Counted from the stretch's first letter, positions 11,244-20,359 are shown. The stretch is 64,000 nucleotides of DNA from Oceanithermus desulfurans (GCF_014201675.1 NZ_JACHEZ010000003.1:245290-309289), one strand, 5' to 3'. Numbers and translations: made by a program. Notes: generated by a model from the sequence alone, not told the origin.

Positions 11244-11902
11244 GGGGCGGTGCGCCGGGCCTGCCAGCGGTTGAGCCCCCGCAGGCCCACCATCGTCGCC
11301 AGCCCCAGGGCGAACCAGGCCCAGATCGGCCAGGCCAGCCACGCGTGCACCCGCGGGTCGTGGGAGATGAGCTGCGCTCCGGCCCAGACGATGACGAGGG
11401 AGCCCAGGAGGCTCAGCCAGGGCCAGCGGTTGAGCAGCTGCGCGATCGCGGCGGAGCCCAGCATCAGGATGGGGATCGAGAGCATCAAGCCGAAGACCAG
11501 CAGCCCCAGGTGCCCCCCCGCCGCACCGGCCACCGCCAGCACGTTGTCGAGGCTCAGGGTGAAGTCGGCGACGATGATCAACGTCACCGCCTGCCAGAAC
11601 GAGGCCGCGCTGCCCACCCGCGCCTCCTCGTCCTCGCCGCCCAGCAGCTTGGCCGCGATCCAGAACAGCACCACCCCGCCCAGAGCGCGCAGGAAGGGCA
11701 CGGAGAGCAGCAGCGCCGCCAGGATGGTGAAGGTGACGCGCAGGCCGATGGCGCCGAGCGTGCCCATCAGGATGGCCCGGCGCCGCAGGCGGCCCGGCAG
11801 GTCGCGCACGGCCATGCCGATCACCACCGCGTTGTCGCCCGACAGCACCAGGTCGATCAGGACGATGCTGAACAGGCCCAGGAGGGTGGCTTCGGGGGTC
11901 AT
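11240..11902 (-). CDS. TerC/YjbE-family integral membrane protein
   Basis: 220 residues, about seven membrane helices. The family's acidic intramembrane motifs are present: LVLSGDNAVVIGMA near the N-terminus and DFTLSLDNVLAVAGAA at about 115-130. Related proteins are implicated in metal (manganese/tellurite) handling and metal loading of exported proteins. ATG overlaps the stop of the upstream HD-domain gene (ATGA), so the two are translationally coupled. Confidence 0.88.
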   Translation of the reverse strand: MTPEATLLGLFSIVLIDLVLSGDNAVVIGMAVRDLPGRLRRRAILMGTLGAIGLRVTFTILAALLLSVPFLRALGGVVLFWIAAKLLGGEDEEARVGSAASFWQAVTLIIVADFTLSLDNVLAVAGAAGGHLGLLVFGLMLSIPILMLGSAAIAQLLNRWPWLSLLGSLVIVWAGAQLISHDPRVHAWLAWPIWAWFALGLATMVGLRGLNRWQARRTAP

Positions 11903-12783
11903 TCCTCGAGCACGAAACGGTCTTCGCGGTCGTGCAGGCGAACCCGTTGGATGATGCGGTGGTCGTGGTCGTTGTTGGTGTCGGAGGTGGCCACCACGGT
12001 GACGTAGTCGCGGATCGGGCTCCGAAGCACCTTCTTGGTCAGGGTCTCCTCTACCTGGAAGATGCCGGCGGCGTTGTTCATGCGCACCCGGATCTCGATG
12101 GGGATCGCGTCGCCGCGCATGATGATCACCTCGTCCACCGCGAGCGCCGAGATCGAGTGGATGTCGATCGAGCCCAGGCTGAAGGCCTTGCGCCCCCGCC
12201 CCTTGGTGATGTCGGTGCCGTCGGCCACCGCGGTAACGCCCGCCTCGATGGTCAGCGGCTCGGGGTGCAGGTCGTGGCTGTAGATCGAGTGCAGCATCAG
12301 CGCCCGCAGCTCGATGCGCTGCTCGGGCTTGGGGTAGAGCTCGCCGAGGATACGGTTCAGGATCGGCAGCGCCAGGGTGACGCCGAAGGCCTCGTGGTGC
12401 TCCCGGTGCACCTGGTTGCCGATGTCGTGCAGCATCGTGGAGAGGATGACGACGACGAAGGCGTCCTCGAGATCGCCGACGCCCGACTCGACGGTGTCGG
12501 GGCGCACCCCGGCGTCGACGAGCAGTTGCAGGATGGCCACCGAGGCGGCCCCGGTGAGCAGCGCGTGCACGCGGCCGTGGTCGTTGTACCCCAGCTTGTG
12601 CATGGTGATGTAGTTGGCCATGTCCCAGTGGCCGCGCGCCTCCGGGTCCTTGGAAAGCATCTCGTAGGCGGCGAGCGCCCTGGGGTAGGGCTCGAGCCCC
12701 TTGCGGATCGACTGATCCGCCTCGACGTAGAGCCGCGACTTGGGGCTCGCGATGTGGATGATGCGTTCCCTCTGGTCAGACAA
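11899..12783 (-). CDS. HD-domain phosphohydrolase
   Basis: 294 residues. Metal ligands of an HD fold are visible: His69 and neighbouring His73 (NDHGRVHALL), the HD pair at 119-120 (STMLHDIGNQVHREHHE), and a later Asp-rich segment. Substrate unknown; relatives act on nucleotides or phosphorylated second messengers. The start is TTG at 12783: GGAGGT sits 5 bases upstream and no other Met occurs near the N-terminus. A TACAAT -10 box is at 12824-12819. Coupled to the downstream TerC gene. Confidence 0.83.
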   Translation of the reverse strand: MSDQRERIIHIASPKSRLYVEADQSIRKGLEPYPRALAAYEMLSKDPEARGHWDMANYITMHKLGYNDHGRVHALLTGAASVAILQLLVDAGVRPDTVESGVGDLEDAFVVVILSTMLHDIGNQVHREHHEAFGVTLALPILNRILGELYPKPEQRIELRALMLHSIYSHDLHPEPLTIEAGVTAVADGTDITKGRGRKAFSLGSIDIHSISALAVDEVIIMRGDAIPIEIRVRMNNAAGIFQVEETLTKKVLRSPIRDYVTVVATSDTNNDHDHRIIQRVRLHDREDRFVLEE

Positions 12784-12848
12784 TGGCGACCTCCGTGGGG
12801 ACCGGCCCCAGAAAGCTCATTGTACTGCTTTTTCTCCGCGGGCGCGTA

Positions 12849-13682
12849 CTACTCGCCCTTGAACTCGGGCGCCCGTTTTTCCAGGAAGGCCGCGGTGCCC
12901 TCGCGCATGTCGTGGGTGGTGACGGTCATGCCGAAGAGGTCGGCCTCGATCTCCAGCGCCTCGGGCAGGGGCACGTCGGCGCCGCGCGCCACCGCCTCCT
13001 TGGCCAGCGCCAGCGCCACCGGGCTGTTCTTCATGATCGCCTGGGCCAGCTCCCGCGCCGCGGCCACCGCGTCGTCGGCCACGCGGTTCACCAGACCGAG
13101 AGCAAGCGCCTCCTCCGCAGGGACGTGGCGGCCGGTGAGGATGAGGTCGAAGGCGCGCCCCACGCCCACCAGGCGGGGCAGCCGCTGGGTGCCGCCAAAA
13201 CCCGGGATCAGGCCCAGGCCCACCTCGGGCAGGCCCAGCTTGGCCTTCGTCGCCGCCACGCGCAGGTCGCAGGCCAGCGCGAGCTCGAGCCCTCCCCCGA
13301 GCGCGTAGCCGTTGATCGCGGCGATCGTGGGCACCGGCAGCGCGGCGATGTGGTTCATGACCTCCTGGCCCGCCAGGGCGAACTCACGGCCGATGAAGAC
13401 GTCCTTGAGGGCGTTGATCTCGCTGATGTCGGCCCCGGCCACGAAGGCCTTGCCCTCGCCGGTGAAGACGGCCACCTTGACCTCGGGGTCCTCGGCGATG
13501 ACCTCGGTCACCTCGGCGATCTCGCGCAGCACGTCGGCCGCCAGGGCGTTGAGCGCCTTGGGCCGGGTGAAGGTCACCCAGGCGATCCCCTCGGCGACCT
13601 CGTAGCGCAGGAACTCGAACTCGGGCACTTCGAGCGCGAAGGCGGGAACCTCTTCGTGCGAATGGTCGTGTTCGTGTGCCAT
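12849..13682 (-). CDS. Enoyl-CoA hydratase/isomerase (crotonase family)
   Basis: 277 residues. Oxyanion-hole segment GEGKAFVAGADISE and the two catalytic glutamates Glu133 (GGGLELA) and Glu153 (LPEVGLGLIPGFGG) match true hydratases, so it probably hydrates 2-enoyl-CoA in fatty-acid oxidation. The N-terminus is His-rich (MAHEHDHSHEE), an unusual extension of about 20 residues that could bind metal. The start at 13682 lies 2 bases after the stop of the upstream purine nucleoside phosphorylase gene. Confidence 0.92.
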   Translation of the reverse strand: MAHEHDHSHEEVPAFALEVPEFEFLRYEVAEGIAWVTFTRPKALNALAADVLREIAEVTEVIAEDPEVKVAVFTGEGKAFVAGADISEINALKDVFIGREFALAGQEVMNHIAALPVPTIAAINGYALGGGLELALACDLRVAATKAKLGLPEVGLGLIPGFGGTQRLPRLVGVGRAFDLILTGRHVPAEEALALGLVNRVADDAVAAARELAQAIMKNSPVALALAKEAVARGADVPLPEALEIEADLFGMTVTTHDMREGTAAFLEKRAPEFKGE

Positions 13683-13684
13683 GC

Positions 13685-14404
13685 CTACACCTCTCCTTCC
13701 AGGAGGACGAGCCCCTCCAGGGCCGTCGCGATCATGCGGTGCACGCCCTGCTGCAGCAGGCTTTCCTCGACGAACTCGGTGTCGCCGATCTGGTTCGAGA
13801 CCGTCAGCAGCGCGCCGGCGTGGACGCCGCGCATCTTGGCGACGAGGAAGAGCGCCGCGGCCTCCATCTCGAAGGCCATGACGCCGAAGCGGTGCCAGGC
13901 GCGCGCGTTCTCGGGGTTGGTGGCGTAGAAGGCGTCCTCGGTGGCGATCAGCCCCACGTGGTAGGGCTCGCCCGAGGCGGCCGCCGCCCGCTCCAGCGCC
14001 TTCAGCACCGGCCAACTGGGAATCGGCGCGTAGGGGCGGTTTTCCAGGTACTGGCGGGTGGTGCCGTCGAGCGGCACCGCGCCCTGGACCACCAGCAGGT
14101 CGGCCGCCGACAGCGCGGGGTCGACCGCGCCGCTGGTGCCGACGCGCACCAGCACGCGGGCGCCGAGCTGCACCAGCTCCTCGGCCACGATCGAGGCCGA
14201 AGGGCATCCCATCCCGGTGGTCTGCACGCTGACCGGCAGCCCCTTGTAACGGCCGGTGAAGCCGAGCAGGGACCGGTAGGTGTTGTAGGTGGTGACGTCT
14301 TCGAGAAAGGTCTCGGCGATGTACTCGGCCCGGCCGGGGTCCCCGGGCAGGAGGACGAAGGGGGCGACCTCGCCGGTCTTGGCGCGAACGTGCAGTGGGC
14401 TCAT
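13685..14404 (-). CDS. deoD: Purine nucleoside phosphorylase, DeoD type
   Basis: 239 residues, trimeric/hexameric PNP-UDP family. Phosphate-binding LLPGDPGRAEYIAE near 18-31, TTGMGCPSASIV, RVGTSGAVDP and the base/ribose site MAFEMEAAALF are intact. Splits purine nucleosides with phosphate in salvage. Sits in a run of minus-strand genes rpe-comB-deoD-crotonase with overlaps or gaps of a few bases. A uridine phosphorylase activity cannot be excluded from sequence alone. Confidence 0.92.
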   Translation of the reverse strand: MSPLHVRAKTGEVAPFVLLPGDPGRAEYIAETFLEDVTTYNTYRSLLGFTGRYKGLPVSVQTTGMGCPSASIVAEELVQLGARVLVRVGTSGAVDPALSAADLLVVQGAVPLDGTTRQYLENRPYAPIPSWPVLKALERAAAASGEPYHVGLIATEDAFYATNPENARAWHRFGVMAFEMEAAALFLVAKMRGVHAGALLTVSNQIGDTEFVEESLLQQGVHRMIATALEGLVLLEGEV

Positions 14405-15138
14405 ACGCCCTTAGGATACACGGGCCGGAAACGCAGCGCCGCGCCCTCGCGGGCGGCGAGCTCGGGCAACACCGCGAGCGCGTCGGTCCGGGCGCAAACC
14501 TCTACGTCGGCGGCGAGGCCGACCTGCGCCAGCGCCGCCGCGGCGGCGCTGGACTGGAGTAAGGGGCGCGGGTCGGGGTGGGCCAGGAAGAGCGCCTGCG
14601 CCAGCCGGGCCCCGTCGTCGAGCCGGGCGTCGGGCTCGAGCCCACGGAACCTCGCCACCAGCGCCCCCAGGGCGTAGGCGTCGTCGAGCGCCGCCCGCCC
14701 CTCGCGCCCCGCCGCCACCAGCACCACGTCGCCGCCGCGGGCGGCGGCCCAGCGCACCGCCGCCCCGACGTTGACCAGCGCCGCCAGCCCCACCCGCTCC
14801 GCTGCCACGGCCGCACGCACCGCCGCCCGGGTGCCGTTCGTCGTCGTCATCACCACCGTGCGCCCCCGCACCCGGCCGGGGTGGACCTCGCGCGGGCTGT
14901 TGCCGAGGTCGAAGCCCTCCGGGGGCAGGCCGCCACGTTCGCCGGCGAGGAGCGCGCCGCGCTGGCGGGCCTCGGCCCGCGCCTGCGCGACCTCCGCGGT
15001 AAGCACGAGCTCGCGCGCCCCCCCGTCCAGCAGGAAGGCCGCGGTCGTGGTGGCCCGGATCACGTCCACCACCAGGGCCGTCACCGCCGACGGCAGCGCC
15101 TCGGCCGGCGAAAGGACGGCGCTAAGCCTGCGCGGCAT
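14401..15138 (-). CDS. comB: 2-phosphosulfolactate phosphatase family protein
   Basis: 245 residues. ComB signatures: VVDVIRATTT near 23-32, the GNSPREV segment, and VMTTTNGTRAA. The founding member acts in coenzyme M synthesis in methanogens, but the family is widespread in bacteria lacking coenzyme M, where the role is unknown; Mg-dependent phosphatase activity on a sulfolactate-like acid is the best guess. Overlaps deoD by 4 bases and rpe by 17 bases. Confidence 0.87.
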   Translation of the reverse strand: MPRRLSAVLSPAEALPSAVTALVVDVIRATTTAAFLLDGGARELVLTAEVAQARAEARQRGALLAGERGGLPPEGFDLGNSPREVHPGRVRGRTVVMTTTNGTRAAVRAAVAAERVGLAALVNVGAAVRWAAARGGDVVLVAAGREGRAALDDAYALGALVARFRGLEPDARLDDGARLAQALFLAHPDPRPLLQSSAAAAALAQVGLAADVEVCARTDALAVLPELAAREGAALRFRPVYPKGV

Positions 15139-15778
15139 CGCGGAGCGCGCGCAGGTTCTCGGCCACCGCGCCGCCGCCGAAGACGGCCGAGCCCGCGACC
15201 AGCACGTCGGCCCCGCGCCGCACCAGCTCGGCGGCGTTGGCGGGCCCGACGCCGCCGTCCACCTCGATCCGCACCTCGGGGTTGAGGCGCTCGCGCAGGG
15301 CGGACAGACGCTCGAGCCGCTCGAGGCTGCGGGGGATGAAGCGCTGCCCCCCGAACCCGGGGTTGACGCTCATCAAAAGCGCCAGGTCGAGCTCGCCCAG
15401 CACGTCCTCGAACCAGTCGAGCGGGGTGGCGGGGTTCACGGCCAGCCCCGCCTTAGCGCCCGCGGAGCGGATCAGCTGCAGCGTGCGGTGAACGTGCGGG
15501 GTCGCCTCGACGTGGACGGTCACCAGGTCGGCGCCGGCGGCGACGAAGCGTTCGACGTAGCGCTCGGGCTCGACGATCATCAGGTGGACGTCGAGGGGCA
15601 GGCGGGTCACCGGCCGCAGGGCCTCGACGACGACGAAGCCCATCGTGATGTTGGGCACGAAGCACCCGTCCATCACGTCGACGTGGATCCAGTCGGCGCC
15701 GGCCGCCTCGGCCGCGCGGACCTGGTCCGCCAGACGCGCGAAGTCGGCGGAGAGGATGGAAGGTGCGATAAGGGGCAT
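15122..15778 (-). CDS. rpe: Ribulose-phosphate 3-epimerase
   Basis: 218 residues, TIM barrel. IAPSILSADFARL at the N-terminus, HVDVMDGCFVPNITMG and MSVNPGFGGQRFIP carry the metal-binding and catalytic residues. Interconverts ribulose 5-phosphate and xylulose 5-phosphate in the pentose phosphate pathway. Begins 3 bases after the stop of an upstream Crp-type regulator gene, so it is likely co-transcribed with it. Confidence 0.96.
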   Translation of the reverse strand: MPLIAPSILSADFARLADQVRAAEAAGADWIHVDVMDGCFVPNITMGFVVVEALRPVTRLPLDVHLMIVEPERYVERFVAAGADLVTVHVEATPHVHRTLQLIRSAGAKAGLAVNPATPLDWFEDVLGELDLALLMSVNPGFGGQRFIPRSLERLERLSALRERLNPEVRIEVDGGVGPANAAELVRRGADVLVAGSAVFGGGAVAENLRALRDAAQA

Positions 15779-15781
15779 TTG

Positions 15782-16471
15782 CTACAAATCGTACAGCACG
15801 TTCTCGAGGCCTGCCGGATCCCGCACCTCGATGAGGCGCGATCCGAAGGCGACGAGGCCGAGCTCCTGGAATTGCCCGAGGACGCGGGTGGCCGTCTCGC
15901 GGCTGGTGCCCGCCAGGTCGGCGAGCTCGCGGTGGGTGAGCGGCATGCTGCGCCCGTGCGCGGTCTCTTCGCCGTATCGGTGGCGGAAGAGCTTGAGCAG
16001 GGCGTAGGCCACCTTGCCGCGCGCCTCCTCGAAGGTGAGCACCTCGACCTCGTGGTTCATCTCGCGCAGGCGGCGGGCGATGATGCGCGCCAGGTTGTGG
16101 GCCACCTGCGGGAACCGCCGCACCAGCCCCCAGTACTCCTCCAGGTAGAGGGCGTGGATGACCGTGTCCTCGACGGCCGTGGCCGTGGCCGAACGGGGCT
16201 CGTCGTCCACCAGGCTCATCTCGCCGAAGATCTCGCCGGGGTTCAGGTAGGCGAGCACCTTCTCGCGGCCGTCCAGGTTGCGGTGCGAGATCTTGACCTT
16301 GCCGGAACGGATCAGGTAGAGCGCGTGCCCGGGGTCCCCGGCCTCGAAGACGGTCTGCCGGGGGCGCAGCGAGATGGTGCGGAAGGCCTGCTCGGCGATC
16401 TCGTAGCCTTCGGGCGGCACGCCCTCGAACAAGGGGGAGCGGCTGATGATGTCGGACACGTCGAGCTTCAT
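15782..16471 (-). CDS. Crp/Fnr-family transcription regulator
   Basis: 229 residues: cyclic-nucleotide-binding beta-roll (about 10-120, including YLNPGEIFGEMSLVDDEPRSATATAVEDT, with the RSATA phosphate-cassette pattern of cAMP binders) and Crp winged helix (about 150-220, LTHRELADLAGTSRETATRVL). It therefore looks like a true cAMP-type Crp rather than an Fnr. It heads the rpe-comB-deoD-crotonase gene run and diverges from an ABC ATPase gene 47 bases away. Confidence 0.92.
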   Translation of the reverse strand: MKLDVSDIISRSPLFEGVPPEGYEIAEQAFRTISLRPRQTVFEAGDPGHALYLIRSGKVKISHRNLDGREKVLAYLNPGEIFGEMSLVDDEPRSATATAVEDTVIHALYLEEYWGLVRRFPQVAHNLARIIARRLREMNHEVEVLTFEEARGKVAYALLKLFRHRYGEETAHGRSMPLTHRELADLAGTSRETATRVLGQFQELGLVAFGSRLIEVRDPAGLENVLYDL

Positions 16472-16527
16472 TACCCCATAATCTATACGAAATCAGGCCG
16501 CCGGGCCTACCCCGGTTTGTGGGTAGG

Positions 16528-17187
16528 ATGGAGGACGTGTGGGCGCTCAAGGCCGAGGGGCTGACCTTTCGCTACGGCGAGCTCGAGCTTTTCCGGGACC
16601 TCGACCTGGAACTGGAGCCGGGCGCGGTGCGGGCGGTGCTGGGACCCAGCGGCTCCGGCAAGACGACGCTGGTGCACCTGCTCGCGGGCATCCTGCCCCT
16701 GCCGTCGGGGCGGCTGTGGTGGGGCGAGGTCGAGGTCGGGCGGCGCAGCGAGGAGGAGCTGGCGCGGCTGCGGCGGGAGCGGGTGGGCCTGGTCTTCCAG
16801 CACCACTACCTGCTCGACGAGCTCACCGCGCTGGAAAACGTCCTGGTGCCGGGCATGATCGCCGGCCGGCCCGACCCCGGGTGGGCCCGGCGCCTGATCG
16901 AACGGGTCGGGCTGGCGGCGCACGCCCACCAGCGGCCCGACACCCTCTCGGGCGGGGAGCGGCAGCGGGTGGCCGTGGCCCGGGCCCTCTACCCGCGGCC
17001 GCGCGTCGTCCTGGCCGACGAGCCCACCGGAGCCCTCGACCGCGCCAACGCCCGCAGGGTCAAGGATCTGCTGCTCGAGCTGGCCGGGGAAAACGGGGCC
17101 GCCGTGCTGCTGGCGACCCACGACGAAGCCCTGGTGCAGGGGCTGCCGGCCTGGCGGATCGAAGACGGCCGCCTGGTGGGCGGCTAG
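16528..17187 (+). CDS. ABC transporter ATP-binding protein, LolD/MacB type
   Basis: 219 residues. Walker A GPSGSGKT near 37-44, signature LSGGERQRVAVARAL, Walker B VVLADEPTGALD, H-loop ATHDEA. The FQHHYLLDELTALENV segment is typical of the LolD/FtsE/MacB group. No permease gene is adjacent: the next gene is convergent, so the partner must be elsewhere. An in-frame GTG at 16519 is possible; the ATG at 16528 is preferred because it lets the protein begin like relatives (MEDVWALKAEG). Confidence 0.9.
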   Translation: MEDVWALKAEGLTFRYGELELFRDLDLELEPGAVRAVLGPSGSGKTTLVHLLAGILPLPSGRLWWGEVEVGRRSEEELARLRRERVGLVFQHHYLLDELTALENVLVPGMIAGRPDPGWARRLIERVGLAAHAHQRPDTLSGGERQRVAVARALYPRPRVVLADEPTGALDRANARRVKDLLLELAGENGAAVLLATHDEALVQGLPAWRIEDGRLVGG

Positions 17188-17720
17188 AGCAGGGGCAGCT
17201 CGCCGGCGGTGAGGATGCCTTCGGCGCCGTTGCCCTGATGGAAGCCAGCCATGCGCGCGGCCACCTTGCCCCCGGCGCGGTGCACCACGCGCTCGAGCGC
17301 ACGCATCGTCCCCCCCGAAGCCACCACGTCCATGACCAGGACGACGTTCTTGTTGAGGATGCGCTCGGTGTAGCGGCGGTCGAGCCAGAGGACCTCGCCG
17401 GCCCCCAGGGTGAGCGACTCGACCTCCTGGATGATGGGGTCGATCATGTAGGGGCGGCGGCGCTTGCGCACCACGATGTAGTTGAGGTCGCGCGCCGCGG
17501 CCAGCTCGTGGGCCAGCGGGATCGAAGAGGTCTCGACGGTGACGATCAGGTCGGCGTCGTCCGGCATCTTGGGCACGAGCTCCCCCATCACCGCGCGGAC
17601 GAACTCGATGTCGCCCAGGAAGTCGACGAGCGGAATGCGTACGCCCGGAAAGGGCTCGTGCAGCGGAACGTGCCGGGTCACGCCGCCGATCTGGATGGGG
17701 TAGGTGTCCATGGTCACCAT
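17184..17720 (-). CDS. Phosphoribosyltransferase, adenine-PRT-like (copy 1)
   Basis: 178 residues. Type I PRTase with PRPP loop VVLVMDVVASGGTM at about 126-139. The usual second acidic residue of the loop is replaced (MDVV rather than DDV), so activity may differ from the neighbouring paralogue. Its first 15 residues (TYPIQIGGVTRHVPL) resemble those of copy 2, showing tandem duplication. Five bases separate the two genes. Such purine-PRT relatives can be enzymes or, as with PurR and Xpt-like proteins, regulators. Confidence 0.82.
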   Translation of the reverse strand: MVTMDTYPIQIGGVTRHVPLHEPFPGVRIPLVDFLGDIEFVRAVMGELVPKMPDDADLIVTVETSSIPLAHELAAARDLNYIVVRKRRRPYMIDPIIQEVESLTLGAGEVLWLDRRYTERILNKNVVLVMDVVASGGTMRALERVVHRAGGKVAARMAGFHQGNGAEGILTAGELPLL

Positions 17721-17725
17721 GCTCC

Positions 17726-18268
17726 TCAGGCCTCCTCGGGGCTGAACAGAGGCAGATGGCCTAAGGCGATGACGTCGTCGCGGGGGGTGCCCTCGGTGAA
17801 GACGGCCATCACCGCGGCCACCTCGCCGCCGACGCTCTCGATCAGTTCGCGCAGCCCCTTGAGGGTGCTGCCGGTCGAGACCACGTCGTCCACGATGGCC
17901 ACCTTCTTGCCCTTGATCTTGGCGATGTCCGCGCCGTCGAGCACCAGCAGCTGCGGCTTGCCGGTGGTGATGGAGAGCACCTCGCGGGTGACCGGGTGGA
18001 TCATGTAGGGTTTGGCGGTCTTGCGCGCGACGATGTACGGCAGGCCGGTCCGGCGGGACAGCGCGTGGGCCAGGGGAACCGCCTTGACCTCGGGGGTGAC
18101 GAGCACCTCGACCTGCTGCGGCAGCCGTTTCGCCATCTCCTCGGCCACCGCCTCGGTCAGCTCGGTGTCCCCTAGCAGGTTGAGCAGGGCGACGGCCACG
18201 CCGTCGCCTACCTGCACCACGGGCAGTTCGCGCTTCACCCCGCCGATCTCGATGGGATAGCTCTTCAT
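17726..18268 (-). CDS. Phosphoribosyltransferase, adenine-PRT-like (copy 2)
   Basis: 180 residues from ATG 18268. The canonical loop [14 protein letters not shown] is at about 123-136, so this copy has the full PRPP site. The N-terminal [15 protein letters not shown] strongly resembles copy 1. Start: the frame is open five codons upstream, but ATG 18268 is 6 bases after a TACACT -10 box, consistent with a leaderless mRNA. Likely purine-base salvage (adenine or xanthine/guanine). Confidence 0.85.
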   Translation of the reverse strand: MKSYPIEIGGVKRELPVVQVGDGVAVALLNLLGDTELTEAVAEEMAKRLPQQVEVLVTPEVKAVPLAHALSRRTGLPYIVARKTAKPYMIHPVTREVLSITTGKPQLLVLDGADIAKIKGKKVAIVDDVVSTGSTLKGLRELIESVGGEVAAVMAVFTEGTPRDDVIALGHLPLFSPEEA

Positions 18269-18292
18269 GGCTTTAGTGTACACCCAGAGAGC

Positions 18293-18298
18293 TATAAT
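18293..18298 (+). promoter_or_regulatory. Putative -10 box, TATAAT, for the bifunctional-nuclease gene
   Basis: TATAAT stands 6 bases before the ATG at 18305. No good -35 box is seen at 17 bases. The divergent PRTase -10 box lies within 25 bases, so the two promoters face each other back to back. Confidence 0.5.
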
Positions 18299-18304
18299 AA
18301 GGCC

Positions 18305-18736
18305 ATGGTTAAGGCAAAACTAGAAAACCTGGGGGTCGAGGCCCAGAGCGGAAACGTGGTCGCGCTGCTGCGCGCCGAGACGGGCGAGCTCCTCCCCATC
18401 TGGATCGGACCGCTCGAGGCCCAGAACATCGCGGTCGCCCTGGCCGGCGAAAAACCCCCCAGACCGCTGACGCCGGACCTGCTGCTGTCGGTGCTCGAGA
18501 TGCTGGGCGGCCAACTCAAGCGCGTCGAGATCACCGAGCTGAAGGACGGCACCTACTTCGCCCGTCTGGTCGTCGACCACCGCGGCATCGAGTACGAGAT
18601 CGACGCCCGCCCTTCCGACGCCATGGCGCTGGCCGTGCGCACCGGCGCCGAGATTCTCGTGGACGAGAAGGTGCTGGCGGAGGGGAAGATCGACGAGGCC
18701 AACTTCGAGCCCCACGGCCCCACGCCGGAAGCCTGA
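18305..18736 (+). CDS. Bifunctional nuclease family protein (DUF151)
   Basis: 143 residues, the normal length for the BFN/DUF151 fold. [31 protein letters not shown] and the segment [27 protein letters not shown] are the family hallmarks. The plant and thermophile members have nuclease activity on DNA and RNA; the physiological role in bacteria is not settled. Monocistronic, divergent from the tandem PRTase genes and convergent with a HIT-family gene. Confidence 0.9.
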   Translation: MVKAKLENLGVEAQSGNVVALLRAETGELLPIWIGPLEAQNIAVALAGEKPPRPLTPDLLLSVLEMLGGQLKRVEITELKDGTYFARLVVDHRGIEYEIDARPSDAMALAVRTGAEILVDEKVLAEGKIDEANFEPHGPTPEA

Positions 18737-18746
18737 TCCCGACGAA

Positions 18747-19076
18747 CTAGACCGCGTTGCTCATCACGTGCACGTGCACGTGGAAGACCTCCTGCCCGCC
18801 GCGCTCGCCCACGTGGGCCTGGATCTTGTAGTGCTCGAGCCCCAGCGCCCGGGTGGCCACGCGGTTGACGGTGCGGAAGAGCGCGCCCAGCTTGCGCTCG
18901 CCCTCCTCGTCGTCGGGGTAGTCGGAAAGCTTGGGTACGTGCTCGCGCGGCACCACCAGCACGTGCACCTTGGCCTTGGGGCGGATATCGCGGAAGGCCA
19001 CGAACTGCTCGTCTTCGTAGACGATGTCGGCGGGCAGCTCCCCGGCGATGATGCGGCAGAAGACGCAGTCGCTCAT
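18747..19076 (-). CDS. HIT-family nucleotide hydrolase
   Basis: 109 residues, full length for an HINT/HIT protein. The histidine triad appears as HVHVHVMS near the C-terminus, and CVFCRIIAGELPAD at the N-terminus contains the Cys pair often seen in zinc-binding members. Hydrolyses nucleoside phosphoramidates or dinucleotides. Its start overlaps the stop of the upstream MtaB gene by 4 bases (ATGA). Confidence 0.94.
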   Translation of the reverse strand: MSDCVFCRIIAGELPADIVYEDEQFVAFRDIRPKAKVHVLVVPREHVPKLSDYPDDEEGERKLGALFRTVNRVATRALGLEHYKIQAHVGERGGQEVFHVHVHVMSNAV

Positions 19077-20359
19077 ACCTTCAAGTCTACCGGCCGCGCC
19101 GTGCGGGCCCGCAGCGTGTAGCCCTCGACGCCCTCCACCACGACCTCGGCCTCCCGACCCGCGACGAGCCCCTCGCCGGTGAGCTCGACCTCGTAGTAGT
19201 CGGGGGTGTGACCGTACCCCACACCCGAGCGCACCCGTTCGACGAGCACCGTGGTGCGCCGGCCCAAAAGCGGCCGCACCCGCGCCTCGGCGAGCTGGGC
19301 GGCCAGGGCGATCAGCTCATGGGCGCGGCGCTTGCGCTCGGCGTGGGGCACCTGGGGCAGGCGGGCGGCGCGGGTGCCCGGCCTGGGGGTGTAGGTGAAG
19401 ACGTGCACCCGGCTCGGGTGCACCTCGCGCAGGAAGGCGAGGGTGGCGCGGTGCTCGTCCTCGGTCTCGGTGGGCAGGCCGGCGATCACGTCGGTGGTGA
19501 GGGCGAAGCCGGGGATGCGCGCCCGGGCACGGGCGACCAGGTCGCGGTAGTCGGCGGCGGCGTAGCGCCGGCCCATCAGCGCGAGCAGCCGATCGGCCCC
19601 CGTCTGCAGGCTCAGGTGCAGGTGGGGGCGGACGAAGGGGGCGTGCAGGCCGATCACCTCGAGCAGCTCGGGGCCGGTGTCCTCCGGCTCGATCGAGCTG
19701 AGCCGCAGCGGCACGCCCACCCCAACCAGCTCCTCGAGCAGCCCCGCCACCCCGCGTGGGTGCCCGGCGTACGAACCCAGCCGCACCCCGGTGAGCACGA
19801 GCTCGCGGTAGCCGGCCGCCGCCAGAGCCTCGGCCTCCTCGACCACGCTGCGCCAGTCGCGGTGGCGCTCGCGGCCGCGGGTGCGCGGGATGATGCAGTA
19901 GGCACAGCCGGCGTTGCAGCCGTCCTGGATCTTGAGGAAGGCCCGCACCCGGTCGGTGAAAAGCCCCCGCTCGCCCGCGCCCCAGAACTCGCTGGGCGGG
20001 GTGGTGACGGGGTCGGCGGGCAGCCCGAAACGCTCGAGGATGACCCGGGGCAGCTCGGCCTTGCTGCGGTTGGGCACCACCGCGTCGGCCCCCAGCTCGG
20101 CGATCTGCTCGGGCGCGAGTTCGGCGTAGCAGCCGGTCACGACCACGAAGGCGTCGGGGTTGGCGCGGCGGGCCCGGCGAATCTCCTTGCGGGCGGTGGA
20201 CTCGGCCGTCGTGGTCACGCTGCAGGTGTTGATCACCACCAGGTCGGCGCCCTGCTCGAGCTCGACCACCTCGGGCTCGAGCGCCGCCAGCATCCCCACC
20301 AGCGCGTCCGACTCCACCTGGTTGACCTTGCACCCCAGGGTGCGCACCGCGATCCGCAT
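19073..20359 (-). CDS. mtaB: tRNA t6A37 methylthiotransferase, MtaB type
   Basis: 428 residues. N-terminal UPF0004 domain with Cys10, Cys46 and Cys77 (auxiliary cluster), radical SAM motif Cys148-x3-Cys152-x2-Cys155 in DGCNAGCAYC, and a C-terminal TRAM domain. The CKVNQVES and DGCNAGCAYCIIPR variants fit MtaB (ms2t6A37 formation) better than MiaB. The start ATG at 20359 is chosen from the conserved MRIAVRTLGCKVNQ opening; a much longer upstream open frame is a shadow of fhs on the other strand. Confidence 0.93.
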   Translation of the reverse strand: MRIAVRTLGCKVNQVESDALVGMLAALEPEVVELEQGADLVVINTCSVTTTAESTARKEIRRARRANPDAFVVVTGCYAELAPEQIAELGADAVVPNRSKAELPRVILERFGLPADPVTTPPSEFWGAGERGLFTDRVRAFLKIQDGCNAGCAYCIIPRTRGRERHRDWRSVVEEAEALAAAGYRELVLTGVRLGSYAGHPRGVAGLLEELVGVGVPLRLSSIEPEDTGPELLEVIGLHAPFVRPHLHLSLQTGADRLLALMGRRYAAADYRDLVARARARIPGFALTTDVIAGLPTETEDEHRATLAFLREVHPSRVHVFTYTPRPGTRAARLPQVPHAERKRRAHELIALAAQLAEARVRPLLGRRTTVLVERVRSGVGYGHTPDYYEVELTGEGLVAGREAEVVVEGVEGYTLRARTARPVDLKV

